Both the position numbers and the translations under genes were made by a program. Of a stretch of DNA of 64,000 nucleotides, positions 18,048 to 26,934 are shown piece after piece. The stretch is from Bacteroides faecalis. Lineage in GTDB: Bacteria; Bacteroidota; Bacteroidia; Bacteroidales; Bacteroidaceae. The stretch covers positions 248,001 through 312,000 of the forward strand of contig NZ_BHWB01000003.1 of assembly GCF_003865075.1 (NCBI RefSeq), written 5' to 3'. A model generated the notes under the pieces. The model ran no database searches. It saw only the letters and a list, made by a program, of their open reading frames with translations, and was not told the DNA's origin. The stretch's first letter is position 1; every line of letters starts with the position of its first letter.

Positions 18048-19348
18048 GATACTATAATTCTATATTGTTCCATAATTTGACTTCTTTTACTCATCTCTTC
18101 CTTTGTCGGAGAAAATCCCATATACTTACAGGCATGGTCATTCTTCAAAATACAGATACACATTCGTTTATAAGTAGGTATCTCCCGAAATTCCGGAATA
18201 TCAATATCCTCCTGATACTCCATACGTACCGGTTTCTTCAGGGTTTTATAATTACTGTTATCCATCACAATGATAGGCACTTTGGCATCAATCAACTTCT
18301 TAATCGTTGCATCACTCAGACAGCCTCCTTTAGTCCGCCAAAAGTTTACACTTACCGACAACTTCCGAAGATAATTCTTGCGCGCACGCTCCGGCAAAGT
18401 AGACAATAAGAAATACATAAATTCACGCCAGGTATATCCCTCCGGCAGTTTCACAGACTGCCATCCCATAGCGTGCGTACCACCATACATACCGGTAAAA
18501 TTCACTCCATTTACTCGTCCGATCATTTTTCCCCAAGTATTAGGGTCGAGCACCCGATAAAGTGCCAGACTCTCTTGTGCTTCATTGATAAACGGGCTCG
18601 CTACACGCTGACGTTCCAAATTTACTCCGGCACGATAATAAAGGTCATACAATGTATTATAATCCCATTTGAATTTCCCATTAGCCGTCCAGACATCTGT
18701 TGTCTTCCAATCAAAAATAGGATATGCATTATAAATATCACATCCCACTTTCGACGTCCACTTATATTTATGATACATTTGGAATTTCCGGCTCATATAA
18801 ATGCATCTCCAGCGATTGAAACTCTCTTGTGTACGGATTCCAATCAGGCAGCAGGTACGTACCGCATCGTTTTTATCATGTATCCATTGGGCAAAACGCA
18901 TTTGGAATTCATAATCCCACATCGTAGTATTGTAAAAAGGGAAATCATCCTTAGTCAAAGCTCCTTTTGGCATAGGACGTACCCATAAATCCTTTTTACT
19001 TTCTTCCCAAGGACGCCAAAAAGACTGATACATCGACGTACAAGTAGCTACACGGAAAGGCACACAGACACGATATACGTCCAGAATATCTTTATTAGCT
19101 TCCAATATCCGGTCCACATAGTCAATGGTCATTTTATACTGGATCTCATAATCCATATGAAAAACGCTTAAACGCACTTTCAGATTATTCCGCCGAATAT
19201 AATCAATACACATATTCAGCAATATCCCGCTATCTTTACCTCCTGAGAAAGATACATAAACATTATCAAATTCATTAAATATCATCCTCAGTCGCTCCTG
19301 CGCCAATTCATATACATTTTTTGTACCTGCAATTTTCTTCTTCCCCAT
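18044..19348 (-). CDS. IbrA-like PAPS-reductase-family protein (DUF3440)
   Basis: PP-loop ATP pyrophosphatase-type protein of 434 residues. The PP-loop is SFSGGKDSG at 33-41 and the fold continues with HMDYEIQYK. A C-terminal DUF3440-like region holds RMCICILKNDHACKYMGF, a cysteine cluster. The start is placed at ATG 19348; a TTG six nt earlier would overlap the previous gene's stop region. The domain is that of phosphoadenosine-phosphosulfate reductases and DndC, which activate a substrate by adenylation for sulfur transfer, but no cysN/D or dnd genes are nearby. It is translationally coupled to the ParB-like gene downstream. Confidence 0.85.
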   Translation of the reverse strand: MGKKKIAGTKNVYELAQERLRMIFNEFDNVYVSFSGGKDSGILLNMCIDYIRRNNLKVRLSVFHMDYEIQYKMTIDYVDRILEANKDILDVYRVCVPFRVATCTSMYQSFWRPWEESKKDLWVRPMPKGALTKDDFPFYNTTMWDYEFQMRFAQWIHDKNDAVRTCCLIGIRTQESFNRWRCIYMSRKFQMYHKYKWTSKVGCDIYNAYPIFDWKTTDVWTANGKFKWDYNTLYDLYYRAGVNLERQRVASPFINEAQESLALYRVLDPNTWGKMIGRVNGVNFTGMYGGTHAMGWQSVKLPEGYTWREFMYFLLSTLPERARKNYLRKLSVSVNFWRTKGGCLSDATIKKLIDAKVPIIVMDNSNYKTLKKPVRMEYQEDIDIPEFREIPTYKRMCICILKNDHACKYMGFSPTKEEMSKRSQIMEQYRIIVS

Positions 19349-19354
19349 AATCAA

Positions 19355-19762
19355 TTATCTAAACATTTTCACATAACGTGTCCATTTCATGTCAATAGGT
19401 GAAAATTCGAATTTCTCGAAAGTCTCCTTATCTTGTATCAATGTCACCGAGTTGAGCATCCAACCTTCAGATACAAACTCTTTCATTATGGCAGGCAACA
19501 GCATAGACAATATCTCATCCCGCTTTTTAGCTTCCGCTGCTATATAATAATTATTGATTACCGCTCTTTTTCCACTCTTTTGTTCCACCGGAATAAAGCC
19601 AATAACTTCCCGGTTCTCAAAAGCAACGAACCATACAAAATTATCGTTTGTCTTAAACGGATAATTATTATTTGCACGTATCACCTCCGGATCCATCACC
19701 AAAGGTGCTAAAAAACGATATAATTGTTTGTCTTTTCCTTTTAACTGTATTACCTGTATCAT
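19355..19762 (-). CDS. Small GNAT-like acetyltransferase, first gene of ibr operon
   Basis: Protein of 135 residues with the look of a GNAT N-acetyltransferase: FVWFVAFENREVIGFIPVEQ matches the central beta strands, followed by VINNYYIAAEAKKRDEILSMLL, where the acetyl-CoA loop would be. The canonical Q/RxxGxG/A loop is not evident, so activity is uncertain. It ends 6 nt before the PAPS-reductase-like gene and is clearly in the same operon. It may modify, or sense through, the IbrA/IbrB pair; this is inference from co-localisation. Confidence 0.65.
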   Translation of the reverse strand: MIQVIQLKGKDKQLYRFLAPLVMDPEVIRANNNYPFKTNDNFVWFVAFENREVIGFIPVEQKSGKRAVINNYYIAAEAKKRDEILSMLLPAIMKEFVSEGWMLNSVTLIQDKETFEKFEFSPIDMKWTRYVKMFR

Positions 19763-19781
19763 AGCATTTTGAATAGATAGA

Positions 19782-19789
19782 CAAAAGTA
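19782..19789 (-). promoter_or_regulatory. -7 box for the ibr-type operon
   Basis: TACTTTTG on the minus strand, 19 nt before the first start codon, fits TAnnTTTG. Confidence 0.55.
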
Positions 19790-19958
19790 AAGAAAAAAAT
19801 CTTTGTGTTAGCATAATTGCGAATAAAACATTTATTTTAAGCAATTAATCCATGTGTAGCATGACTGTTTTGCTTTCTCCGACTTGTTTATGAGTACGTT
19901 TATCGATTTCTGAATCATATAAGAAGCTATTTTGAATTATAAATATCTAAAGTTTCCT

Positions 19959-19989
19959 ACCCCTCTTTGAGCAGTGTTTGAAGAGGGGT
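19959..19989. other. Hairpin in a 365-bp gene-free stretch
   Basis: ACCCCTCTT (19959-19967) pairs perfectly with AAGAGGGGT (19981-19989) across a 13-nt loop. Neither side has a T-run, so it is not a typical terminator. Nothing else recognisable lies in 19790-20127. Confidence 0.45.
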
Positions 19990-20127
19990 GGTATTCTTCA
20001 GCACTTCATATAATCAACGATTAACCTTTGTATAAAAAGAGTCATACGACAGAACACCAATTCTCAGAATGGTACTATTGTAAAGCATCAACCATTACCC
20101 AAACTTGCTTTGTACCCATTTCATCAT

Positions 20128-20790
20128 TCAGTAAACCTTGAAGCATTTGTTCAGGCTCTGCGCCCAACAGCTTGGGTAAGGGTGTAAGCAGTTTTTCATG
20201 CACGAAAGCAAGCGTCTCCATAGTGTCAAAGTCAGCGACAGCTCTCTTTCAGCCCAGAACATTTCACCTATGGTTTCGTATTCTGCAAACCTTTTTCCTA
20301 ATGCCAAGACGATGTAAGCACACTCTTCTACACGCGTCTTGTCAGGATTTGAATCTTTCCGCATGTATTTATACTACTTTCCCTGCTCCTATTTTGTCAG
20401 CCCAAAGTCCTTGTTTTTCCCTTTCTCCCGATGTAGGGGAAAGTCCATAGGCAGAGTAATGGTTCTGTCTTACAAGGCAAGCAGAAGGAGTTTGAAGCCC
20501 AATACATAATGACCATTCACGTGGTCGGACACGCGGCTTACATACTCAATCGAACTGCCTGTTTTCTCCAATGTCGTGTCATCAAGAAGATAGCATTGGG
20601 AAGCGTTCTCTTTGTGCAAAATGGTATACAAACGAGTGACCAAACTTAGAAGCAGCCGTCGCCAGTCCATTGTGGAACGAAGCATAATGCGATAGAAGTA
20701 ATTCTTTCCAAAAGATAGTAGTCCGTGAAAGTACTACCAGCAAGCGCAAAAGATACTCATCCCATTGGTGCGAAACAAGGATAAGGATAA
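20128..20790 (-). pseudogene. Degraded IS4-type DDE transposase
   Basis: Remnant of a transposase read on the minus strand. Starting near 20740 it reads LSFGKNYFYRIMLRSTMDW, then YLLDDTTLEKTGSSIEYVSR with the first catalytic Asp of the DDE triad, then SDHVNGHYVLGFKLLLLAL, an in-frame TAA, and on in the same frame through TLPMDFPLHREKGKNKDFGL with a further stop near 20385. A separate fragment at 20128-20364 (FAEYETIGEMFWAERELS) resembles the C-terminal end. Large internal parts, including later catalytic residues, are missing. No intact terminal inverted repeats were identified. It marks the left side of the accessory stretch. Confidence 0.8.
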
Positions 20791-21034
20791 GATTAACATT
20801 ACTACACTAACGTCCGATTGTTTTAACAAAGACAAGTGTCAAAACTGGTCGACAAGGCTAAAACGTCCGAACAGCTTAATAATTCCATCATTCATATCAC
20901 TTTTAACACTTAAAACATTCTCCATTTCGCTGAAATTGCTTATTTTTGATATTTATAACAGTTCTCCTTTTATTATTGCAAATCAGTTTGTTGGTACTTG
21001 CTAATTTACGAATTTTTTTCGAGGTTCTGCTATA

Positions 21035-21060
21035 TTCCCACCCTTTTTATTGGGTGGGAA
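21035..21060. other. Leader hairpin before glycosyltransferase
   Basis: TTCCCACCC (21035-21043) and GGGTGGGAA (21052-21060) form a perfect 9-bp stem with an 8-nt loop, ending 19 nt before the glycosyltransferase ATG. A TATTTTTG box at 20941-20948 could start a transcript with a leader of about 130 nt containing this stem. The role is not clear: an attenuator or an mRNA-stabilising stem. Confidence 0.5.
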
Positions 21061-21079
21061 ACTTTAAATTCTTATTACT

Positions 21080-22861
21080 ATGTTAGTTACAGATTCAAAT
21101 ATCAAATTTTCTGTTCTGATGCCTACGTATAATCAGGCATCTTTTATTCGACGTGCCATTGCAAGCCTTCTGAAACAGACATATCCTTTCTTTGAGTTGA
21201 TTATCATCAATGATGGAAGCACGGACAATACAGAGGTGTTTATTTCCGATTATTTACATGATAAACGAGTCTCTTATATAAAGAATGATGTTAATTTTGG
21301 TTTAGGAAAGGCTCTTAATCAAGGATTAGAGGCTGCAAAATACGAGTATATTGCTTATTTGCCTTCGGATGATTTTTATGACGAGGATCATTTGGAGTCT
21401 TTTAAAAGCAGTTTTCAGAAACATCCGAATGCAGTATTATCGGTTAGTGGCATACGATATGATGAGTCTAATGTAGTCGGTGTATTGTCTTTTCGTAAAT
21501 GCAAAGGTACCATTCCGGGATACAGTGTTCAATTGGTGCAGGCGGCACATAGGCGAACGGTAGAGCGATGGACGGAACGTATGGAATGTGTGTCGGAAGA
21601 CCTTTTCTTTTTGTTTTGGAGAAAACTTGCCTGCAAGGGGATGTTTGTTTCTACTGGGATAGTGACATGCGAATGGACGAATCATTCGGATCAGCATCAT
21701 AAGATATGTGGTGAAAGGTTTGGCGGTGGATTGAATAAATATCGTTCTTATTATAATGTGCAAATCCCTATTCGTTTTCGTTCCACTTCTTATAAGACGA
21801 TTGATGAACCGGCCGCTTACCTTCCTTATCGAAAATCCGTATCACCTCGGTGCGGTGGTTTGAAAATATTGATTGTAGGTGAACTCGCCTATAATCCGGA
21901 ACGGATCTATGCTTTTGAAGAGACTGGGCATAAATTGTATGGTTTGTGGGCAAAACCTCGATTCTGTTATTCTACCATTGGACCGCTTCCTTTCGGACAT
22001 GTGGAAACCATTCCTTATCAAGATTGGAAGACACGGGCACGTGACATTCAGCCGGACATAATCTATGCCCAGTTAAGTACTTCTGCAATTGATATAGCTC
22101 ATGAGGTGCTTATGGCTGATATGAATATTCCTTTCGTTTGGCATTTTAAGGAAGGACCTCACGAGGCGATGAAAGAGGGTTTGTGGAGTAAATTGATTGA
22201 TTTGTACACTTATGCTGACGGAAAAATCTACTTGAATCAGGAAATAAAAGAGTGGTTTGATTTGTTTACTCCAACCTTGTATGATGTTCCAACGATGATA
22301 ATGGACGGTGATTTGCCCAAAGCAGAATGCTTTCAGGGAAACTTCTCACCAAAACTTTCTGCTGCCGATGGAGAATTACATACAGTTGTAACTGGGCGAA
22401 TCATCGGATTACCTCCAGCGGATTTCAGGGAGTTGGCAGCGAATGGTGTTCATCTACATGTGTACAACGAGAATTACATCTCCGACAATGAAGCATTTGA
22501 ACCTTATCGACAAATGGCTCCGTCTTATTTCCATGTACACAGACACTGTTCACAATCAGAGTGGGTCAAAGAATTTTCCCGGTATGATGCCGGTTGGCTG
22601 CATTGCATCAATAGTGTCAACGACGGTTCACTTTTCAAGGCTACATGGGCGGACCTTAATCTGCCTGCACGGATAAATACATTGGCTGCGGCAGGGATTC
22701 CAATGATTCAGAAACAGAATTCCTGCCAAATTTCCGCACAATACAGTTATGTCATGCAATACGGTATGGGAATAGCTTATACAGAAGTAAAAGAAGTGAT
22801 AGCACAGCTTAAAAACAGCTCTTTATTGGGAAAAGTCAGTCAGAATGTGATGCTCCATTGA
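21080..22861 (+). CDS. Two-domain glycosyltransferase (GT2 plus GT-B-like), probably 3'-truncated
   Basis: Protein of 593 residues. Residues about 8-230 are a GT-A, family-2 domain: FSVLMPTYNQASFIRRAIAS, IIINDGSTDN and the DxD-like LPSDDFYDEDH. From about 260 the sequence restarts as a GT-B-like fold (LKILIVGELAYNPERIYAFE) and includes SLFKATWADLNLPARINTLAAAG, as in family-4 glycosyltransferases. The frame reaches TGA at 22859-22861, yet the same frame then continues for 30 sense codons (EQFMFDSHLESLIQFFKEVI) to TAG at 22952-22954, which looks like the genuine C-terminus. A CGA to TGA change would explain this. Acceptor unknown; the next gene is LanC-like. Confidence 0.85.
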   Translation: MLVTDSNIKFSVLMPTYNQASFIRRAIASLLKQTYPFFELIIINDGSTDNTEVFISDYLHDKRVSYIKNDVNFGLGKALNQGLEAAKYEYIAYLPSDDFYDEDHLESFKSSFQKHPNAVLSVSGIRYDESNVVGVLSFRKCKGTIPGYSVQLVQAAHRRTVERWTERMECVSEDLFFLFWRKLACKGMFVSTGIVTCEWTNHSDQHHKICGERFGGGLNKYRSYYNVQIPIRFRSTSYKTIDEPAAYLPYRKSVSPRCGGLKILIVGELAYNPERIYAFEETGHKLYGLWAKPRFCYSTIGPLPFGHVETIPYQDWKTRARDIQPDIIYAQLSTSAIDIAHEVLMADMNIPFVWHFKEGPHEAMKEGLWSKLIDLYTYADGKIYLNQEIKEWFDLFTPTLYDVPTMIMDGDLPKAECFQGNFSPKLSAADGELHTVVTGRIIGLPPADFRELAANGVHLHVYNENYISDNEAFEPYRQMAPSYFHVHRHCSQSEWVKEFSRYDAGWLHCINSVNDGSLFKATWADLNLPARINTLAAAGIPMIQKQNSCQISAQYSYVMQYGMGIAYTEVKEVIAQLKNSSLLGKVSQNVMLH

Positions 22862-22931
22862 GAACAGTTTATGTTCGACAGTCATTTGGAATCATTAATT
22901 CAATTTTTCAAAGAAGTAATAGCCGATCATC

Positions 22932-23827
22932 ATGAAAGAAGAAATCAAAAATAGAGTTCTGCAAAACATTGCCAATACATTGAGCATGTATGTTTATCAC
23001 ATAGATAATAATGGTTTGGTGAATGGGAAAATGGGAATCATGCTTTTCCTTTACTGTTATTCGCGCTATGTGAAGGAGGAATATTACGAGGATTTTGCAG
23101 GAGAACTGTTGGATGGAATGTTAAAAACTTCTCGTTCATTGCCTTCCGGTTTTGAGGATGGGGATTCGATTGGCTGATGAAGCATGACTTTGTACAAGGA
23201 GACTCTAATAAAGTATTAAAACCTATTGACAATAAACAGCTTACACAGTTGGCATACGGCACGATAACTTCCATTACCGGAATACTGAACTATTGGACAG
23301 CAAGGATTCAGAAAGGAATTCCGGGAAATGATATTGTAAAGCTGACAACCGATTTATTGGATTTTATTCATCATAGTTTGAAAAATAGTGGAATATCTCT
23401 GTATCATATCAATGCTATCTTGCATTTTCTGTGGCGTGTAAGGGGTAGTATTTTACAGACGAACAAGAAAACTACCATTATTCAAATGTTGAATCCGATC
23501 ATAAACGTGGTATTCAGTAAATTCGCTTTTGATACTGTCGACTTGTTTATTTTTCATCAACTATTGAAGAAATATAACGGCAAGATAATATTAAGTAAAG
23601 ATGCGGAAATCACATTTTGTCTATGTGCTTCTATCCCTCTGACTATCACTCAACGGATTAAAGCAGCATGGCAAGAATGGATTTATTTTGATAAAGTGAC
23701 TTGTCCTATGCCTGAAGATAAAGAAATAATGGAATATGTAGATAAAAATCTTCAAAATATACAATTAAATGATTTTGTCCTGAATCAAGGATTGGCAGGA
23801 TTAGGACTTTGGATTTTGAATGTGTAA
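22932..23827 (+). pseudogene. LanC-like protein, frameshifted
   Basis: Two consecutive reading frames (22932-23177 and 23177-23827) together make a protein of about 300 residues like the lanthionine-synthetase-C-like proteins of Bacteroidetes: GLVNGKMGIMLFLYCYSRY near the start, LPSGFEDG before the break, and LNQGLAGLGLWILNV at the end. At the break the DNA reads ATTGGCTGATGAAG; restoring one GGCT unit gives ATTGGCTGGCTGATGAAG, i.e. IGWLMK, which fits the family motif GIGW and rejoins the two frames exactly. So a 4-bp slippage deletion is the likely cause. The zinc-binding Cys-His residues of true LanC cyclases are not obvious. It overlaps the read-through tail of the glycosyltransferase. Confidence 0.7.
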
Positions 23828-23863
23828 TCATTAAAATATGTCTAATTTGAAACAAAATTGATT

Positions 23864-24859
23864 ATGAAAAAGAGTTTAACAGAAAACAGTTTCCGGTCTA
23901 TAGATGATATGAGTCCGGATGAATTAAAATCTTATTTAGATGAAAATGGTTATTGGGATTTTTATGATAAGATTTTTATAGAGGGAATAGAAAAAGAAGG
24001 AGAAGGTGTGACTTGGATAAGAAAGCATCCTCATGAATTTGAGTATAATATTTTAACTCATGAAGATTTGATAAAGCTTCAGTTAAGTACTTGGCTTCAA
24101 CGGATGAGGGAAGAAGGAGCACCCGGTATGAAGAATAATCCTAATTCGGTTGAAGCCTATAATGCTTTTGCGCGTTGTGACGAATGGCGCGGTGGATATG
24201 TAGAAGGATATGGATATATAGATGTTGCAGCATCTTCTCTATATGGAAATTCTTTATGCTTAGGAAATTCGTGGTATGCATGTGGGGCTCCTCAAAATCC
24301 TATTCGTGTAGCTAAGTTTTATAAATTATCTCTTGCAAATAGATGGAGAGGTGGAGATGTCAGTTCGTGGGGATATGTCTCAGAAAATACAAAAATATTA
24401 GGCTGTTCTACAGAAACTCTCACTCAAGTGGGACAAGGGGAAGTGACTTTAGGAACTTTAATTAACGTAAATCATTCTTTGGGACATGGTGTCGTTACAA
24501 TAGAGTCAATGAAAAATAGGTTTAAAGACTTTTGGGATACAGCAAGAAATAGTTATCAAATAGATGATGGGATACTCTCAGAGTATATTAGGCAGAATTT
24601 TTATTATGCACAAACCAATGATATAAAAGAGGGGTTGGCGCAGCACAAAACAAGTTTATTGCGTCAAGTGACAAGAACGACTGACGATTATCAGGGAATC
24701 AAAAAATATGGATATGACGTAATGGTAGTAGATTATAATGGAATAAAACATAAATATGAGTGTATTGAACCAACCGGACCATCTGTAACTTCTATTTCAG
24801 AAAAGGATATTCGGGAGGGGAAAATAGAAATTCAAACTCATATACTTTCAAAATCATAG
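23864..24859 (+). CDS. Unrecognised protein with paired WRGG motifs
   Basis: I do not recognise this 331-residue protein. ATG 23864 is used; the frame also opens at a TTG two codons earlier. No signal peptide or membrane segment is seen. The N-terminal third is acidic and helical (DDMSPDELKSYLDENGYWDF). The centre holds two related units, DEWRGGYVEGYGYIDVAA and NRWRGGDVSSWGYVSENT, about 75 residues apart, with cysteines around them (LCLGNSWYACGAPQNP). The C-terminal part is again helical. It lies between the LanC-like pseudogene and a TonB-C/TPR gene, 4 nt before the latter, so it may be the substrate, target or effector of that locus; this is inference only. Confidence 0.7.
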   Translation: MKKSLTENSFRSIDDMSPDELKSYLDENGYWDFYDKIFIEGIEKEGEGVTWIRKHPHEFEYNILTHEDLIKLQLSTWLQRMREEGAPGMKNNPNSVEAYNAFARCDEWRGGYVEGYGYIDVAASSLYGNSLCLGNSWYACGAPQNPIRVAKFYKLSLANRWRGGDVSSWGYVSENTKILGCSTETLTQVGQGEVTLGTLINVNHSLGHGVVTIESMKNRFKDFWDTARNSYQIDDGILSEYIRQNFYYAQTNDIKEGLAQHKTSLLRQVTRTTDDYQGIKKYGYDVMVVDYNGIKHKYECIEPTGPSVTSISEKDIREGKIEIQTHILSKS

Positions 24860-24863
24860 CATT

Positions 24864-26339
24864 ATGAAGAATGTTCTATTAGTTAGTACCATGGCACTGC
24901 TATTAGCAGTACCCGTACATAGTCAAGATTTGAATCGCGACAGTGTGCCGACTGTCAATGTTTATAAAAATGCAGACGAAATACCATTTTTCCCGGGAGG
25001 AGTTGATGGTTTCCAACGGTTTGTAGAAAAAAAATTCATTGTTCCAGCAGAAGTTTGGCGAAACGGAAAAGGAAATGGTATCAAATTACGATTTATTATC
25101 AGAAGGGATGGAGTGGCATGTGGACTTAAACGTGATGGTATGCCTCTTCCTTTGTATGAAGAATGGAAACGACTGTTTAGTATTATGCCCCTTTGGACAC
25201 CGGCAACGACTAAAGGATTTCCTGTTGATGTGGAATATTCTTTATTTGTAAGGCTATATGATAGGGAAACGGGCTTTCCTTTTCATATAGTGAGACTGAT
25301 GAAGGATTTAGGAGATTATGACAACCCTAATAAAAAATACAGAAAAGGTATAAATGAAAAGAAAGCGGAAGAATTAGTAACAAAAGTGAGTGAAATTGTG
25401 AATGTTACCCCTGAAAATGTGAGAGCAACTTCGCTTTTGGTAAGACTATATGTCTCTTTAGGAAAAAACGACGAGGTGATTCTTTTTGCCAAAGAAAGTT
25501 TAGAGAAGTTGCGTGATTTAGGAATAAAAAAGAGAAATATAGAGGAGAATAGGCCTTGGTTTATTGCGAAAGATGCAGAGATTAGAACGCCTTCTAATTA
25601 TGACAGTAAACTGTATATGAATATGGCACTGACATATGCCCTTGCGTGTGATGTCGCTGGAAGCAAAGAGCAAGAAAAGAAAGCATATGAATATGCCCTT
25701 AACGTAATAAATGAACGTATTTTTTTGAAAGATATCAAAAAAACAAAGAACGATTATGAAAATGAAGTGTACCGTCGTCTGATGGCAGAGAAACAGATTT
25801 TAGCGGCAAGCTCCACTTCTCCCGGTGTAACCTTGAACAGTTCGGAACGTTCGGCGATTTTTAATCATGGGTGGGTGAACAGTGAAACAATGCGAACAAT
25901 AGACAGAAATATAGAAGAAGGTAAGATAGATAATCCGCACATTCGACAGATTAACACCCATCTTAAAGAAATGGACGAAGAACGTCGTAAGAATCCTCCG
26001 ATCAGGAAAGATACTCTCTATCTGTATGGTCTGCGTGCAATGGTAATTGATTTGTCAGAAGGTCAGGAAGCTTTGAACCACTATGTCGACAGTATGCAAC
26101 AATGTGATAATGTAGGTTCTGAACTGAAATCCTATCTTTCCAAGCTGGCGGAAAACAAGCGGAAACATGCTGCGGTATTAAACAACAGAGAGGCGGCTGT
26201 CCGTAGTCTTGCGGGTTATGCTCCTATTAATGCAGAAGGGGAGAGCAAGGCGGAACAAAAACAGCGGGCGAAGGAATTTTATAAATATCGGGATGCCATG
26301 AAAGCGGTGTATCCGTTGAAGTGGTTGTGGAAACAATAA
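24864..26339 (+). CDS. Exported TonB-C-like protein with TPR region
   Basis: Protein of 491 residues with a signal peptide (MKNVLLVSTMALLLAVPVHS, cleavage near residue 20). Residues about 35-135 resemble a TonB C-terminal domain of the Bacteroides type (IPFFPGGVDGFQRFVEKKF; LFSIMPLWTPATTKGFPVDV). The rest is helical: TPR-like repeats (VRATSLLVRLYVSLGKNDEV; KLYMNMALTYALACDVAGS) and a charged C-terminus. Without an N-terminal anchor it is probably periplasmic. It follows the unrecognised gene by 4 nt and ends the accessory operon. Confidence 0.75.
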   Translation: MKNVLLVSTMALLLAVPVHSQDLNRDSVPTVNVYKNADEIPFFPGGVDGFQRFVEKKFIVPAEVWRNGKGNGIKLRFIIRRDGVACGLKRDGMPLPLYEEWKRLFSIMPLWTPATTKGFPVDVEYSLFVRLYDRETGFPFHIVRLMKDLGDYDNPNKKYRKGINEKKAEELVTKVSEIVNVTPENVRATSLLVRLYVSLGKNDEVILFAKESLEKLRDLGIKKRNIEENRPWFIAKDAEIRTPSNYDSKLYMNMALTYALACDVAGSKEQEKKAYEYALNVINERIFLKDIKKTKNDYENEVYRRLMAEKQILAASSTSPGVTLNSSERSAIFNHGWVNSETMRTIDRNIEEGKIDNPHIRQINTHLKEMDEERRKNPPIRKDTLYLYGLRAMVIDLSEGQEALNHYVDSMQQCDNVGSELKSYLSKLAENKRKHAAVLNNREAAVRSLAGYAPINAEGESKAEQKQRAKEFYKYRDAMKAVYPLKWLWKQ

Positions 26340-26444
26340 ATGTTTTTTAGAGTTTTAAAAGAGGTGTGCTATGAAATATTCTTTATCAATAGTAATTACA
26401 CTTTTATTGGCAGAGTCCACAAATCGTTTTAAAATAAAAAATCG

Positions 26445-26488
26445 AAGTGAACCCCGAAAGTTGGACAAAAAACTTTCGGGGTTCACTT
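26445..26488. terminator. Perfect 18-bp stem-loop
   Basis: AAGTGAACCCCGAAAGTT (26445-26462) and its exact complement (26471-26488) flank an 8-nt loop. On the minus strand it is followed by a T-rich tract (26430-26442), so it could end the leftward integrase remnant; it could equally be a relic of an insertion-sequence end. Confidence 0.6.
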
Positions 26489-26742
26489 TATTTCCGCAAT
26501 TTGTCCGATTTAGGATCTTTATACAGAAGTGCATGAAGCTCTCCGGTAGGTAAAGCTTTCTTTTGCCCTGCATCCACTCCTTTATTATAGACACACCACA
26601 ACATACGCATATATGTGGAAACTGTGTTGAGCTTATGATTATGCTCATACAAACGGATCAAGCGTAAATCCTGATTGGTGATTTTTCTTCTATTAAATAT
26701 AGTAACGGTATCCCGTAGGTATAGTGACGGTATCGAAACCAC
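26488..26742 (-). pseudogene. Tyrosine-recombinase (integrase) N-terminal remnant
   Basis: The open stretch of 84 codons contains KITNQDLRLIRLYEHNHKLN, then TVSTYMRMLWCVYNKGVDAG, which is the SAM-like core-binding domain of Bacteroides phage/transposon integrases. The catalytic domain with R-H-R-Y is absent, and the join VDAG-QKKALPTGEL suggests an internal deletion. The first 20 codons run through the repeated AGTGACGGTAT motif and are probably not native. It lies near tRNA-Asp, where integrative elements often insert, and supports an element origin for 20-27 kb. Confidence 0.7.
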
Positions 26743-26775
26743 ATACCGTCACTATCATAAACATATACCGTCACT
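26701..26775. repeat. Four AGTGACGGTAT boxes in mirrored pairs
   Basis: AGTAACGGTAT (26701-26711) and AGTGACGGTAT (26723-26733) point right; two copies of the complement ATACCGTCACT (26743-26753, 26765-26775) point left. Within each pair the spacing is exactly 22 bp, and the whole is symmetric about 26738. This resembles arm-type recombinase or accessory-factor sites beside the integrase remnant. Confidence 0.75.
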
Positions 26776-26880
26776 GTTTTTACATACCATATAAAATTTA
26801 AAATGCGTTTATTTTAATTCCAACAAAAATTTATACTTGATCCTCAAAATCTCGAGCTGTTACTTCTGGAGGGTAAATAA

Positions 26881-26914
26881 TAAAAGCTCTGAAATCCTTA
26901 AATTTCAGAGCTTT
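26881..26914 (-). terminator. Terminator of tRNA-Asp
   Basis: AAAGCTCTGAAAT (26883-26895) and ATTTCAGAGCTTT (26902-26914) form a perfect 13-bp stem with a 6-nt loop, followed on the minus strand by a T-rich tract. It lies 20 nt past the tRNA 3' end. Confidence 0.85.
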
Positions 26915-26934
26915 ACATCGTCTTTTACTTTAAG

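Noticed and set aside
20765..21004. Open frame of 79 codons between transposase remnant and glycosyltransferase
   Set aside because: No recognisable family and no ribosome site; composition is that of AT-rich intergenic DNA, and it begins inside the degraded transposase region.
21080..26339. Complete lanthipeptide biosynthesis cluster
   Set aside because: Only a broken LanC-like gene is present; there is no LanB/LanM dehydratase, no small precursor peptide with a leader, and no peptidase-transporter.
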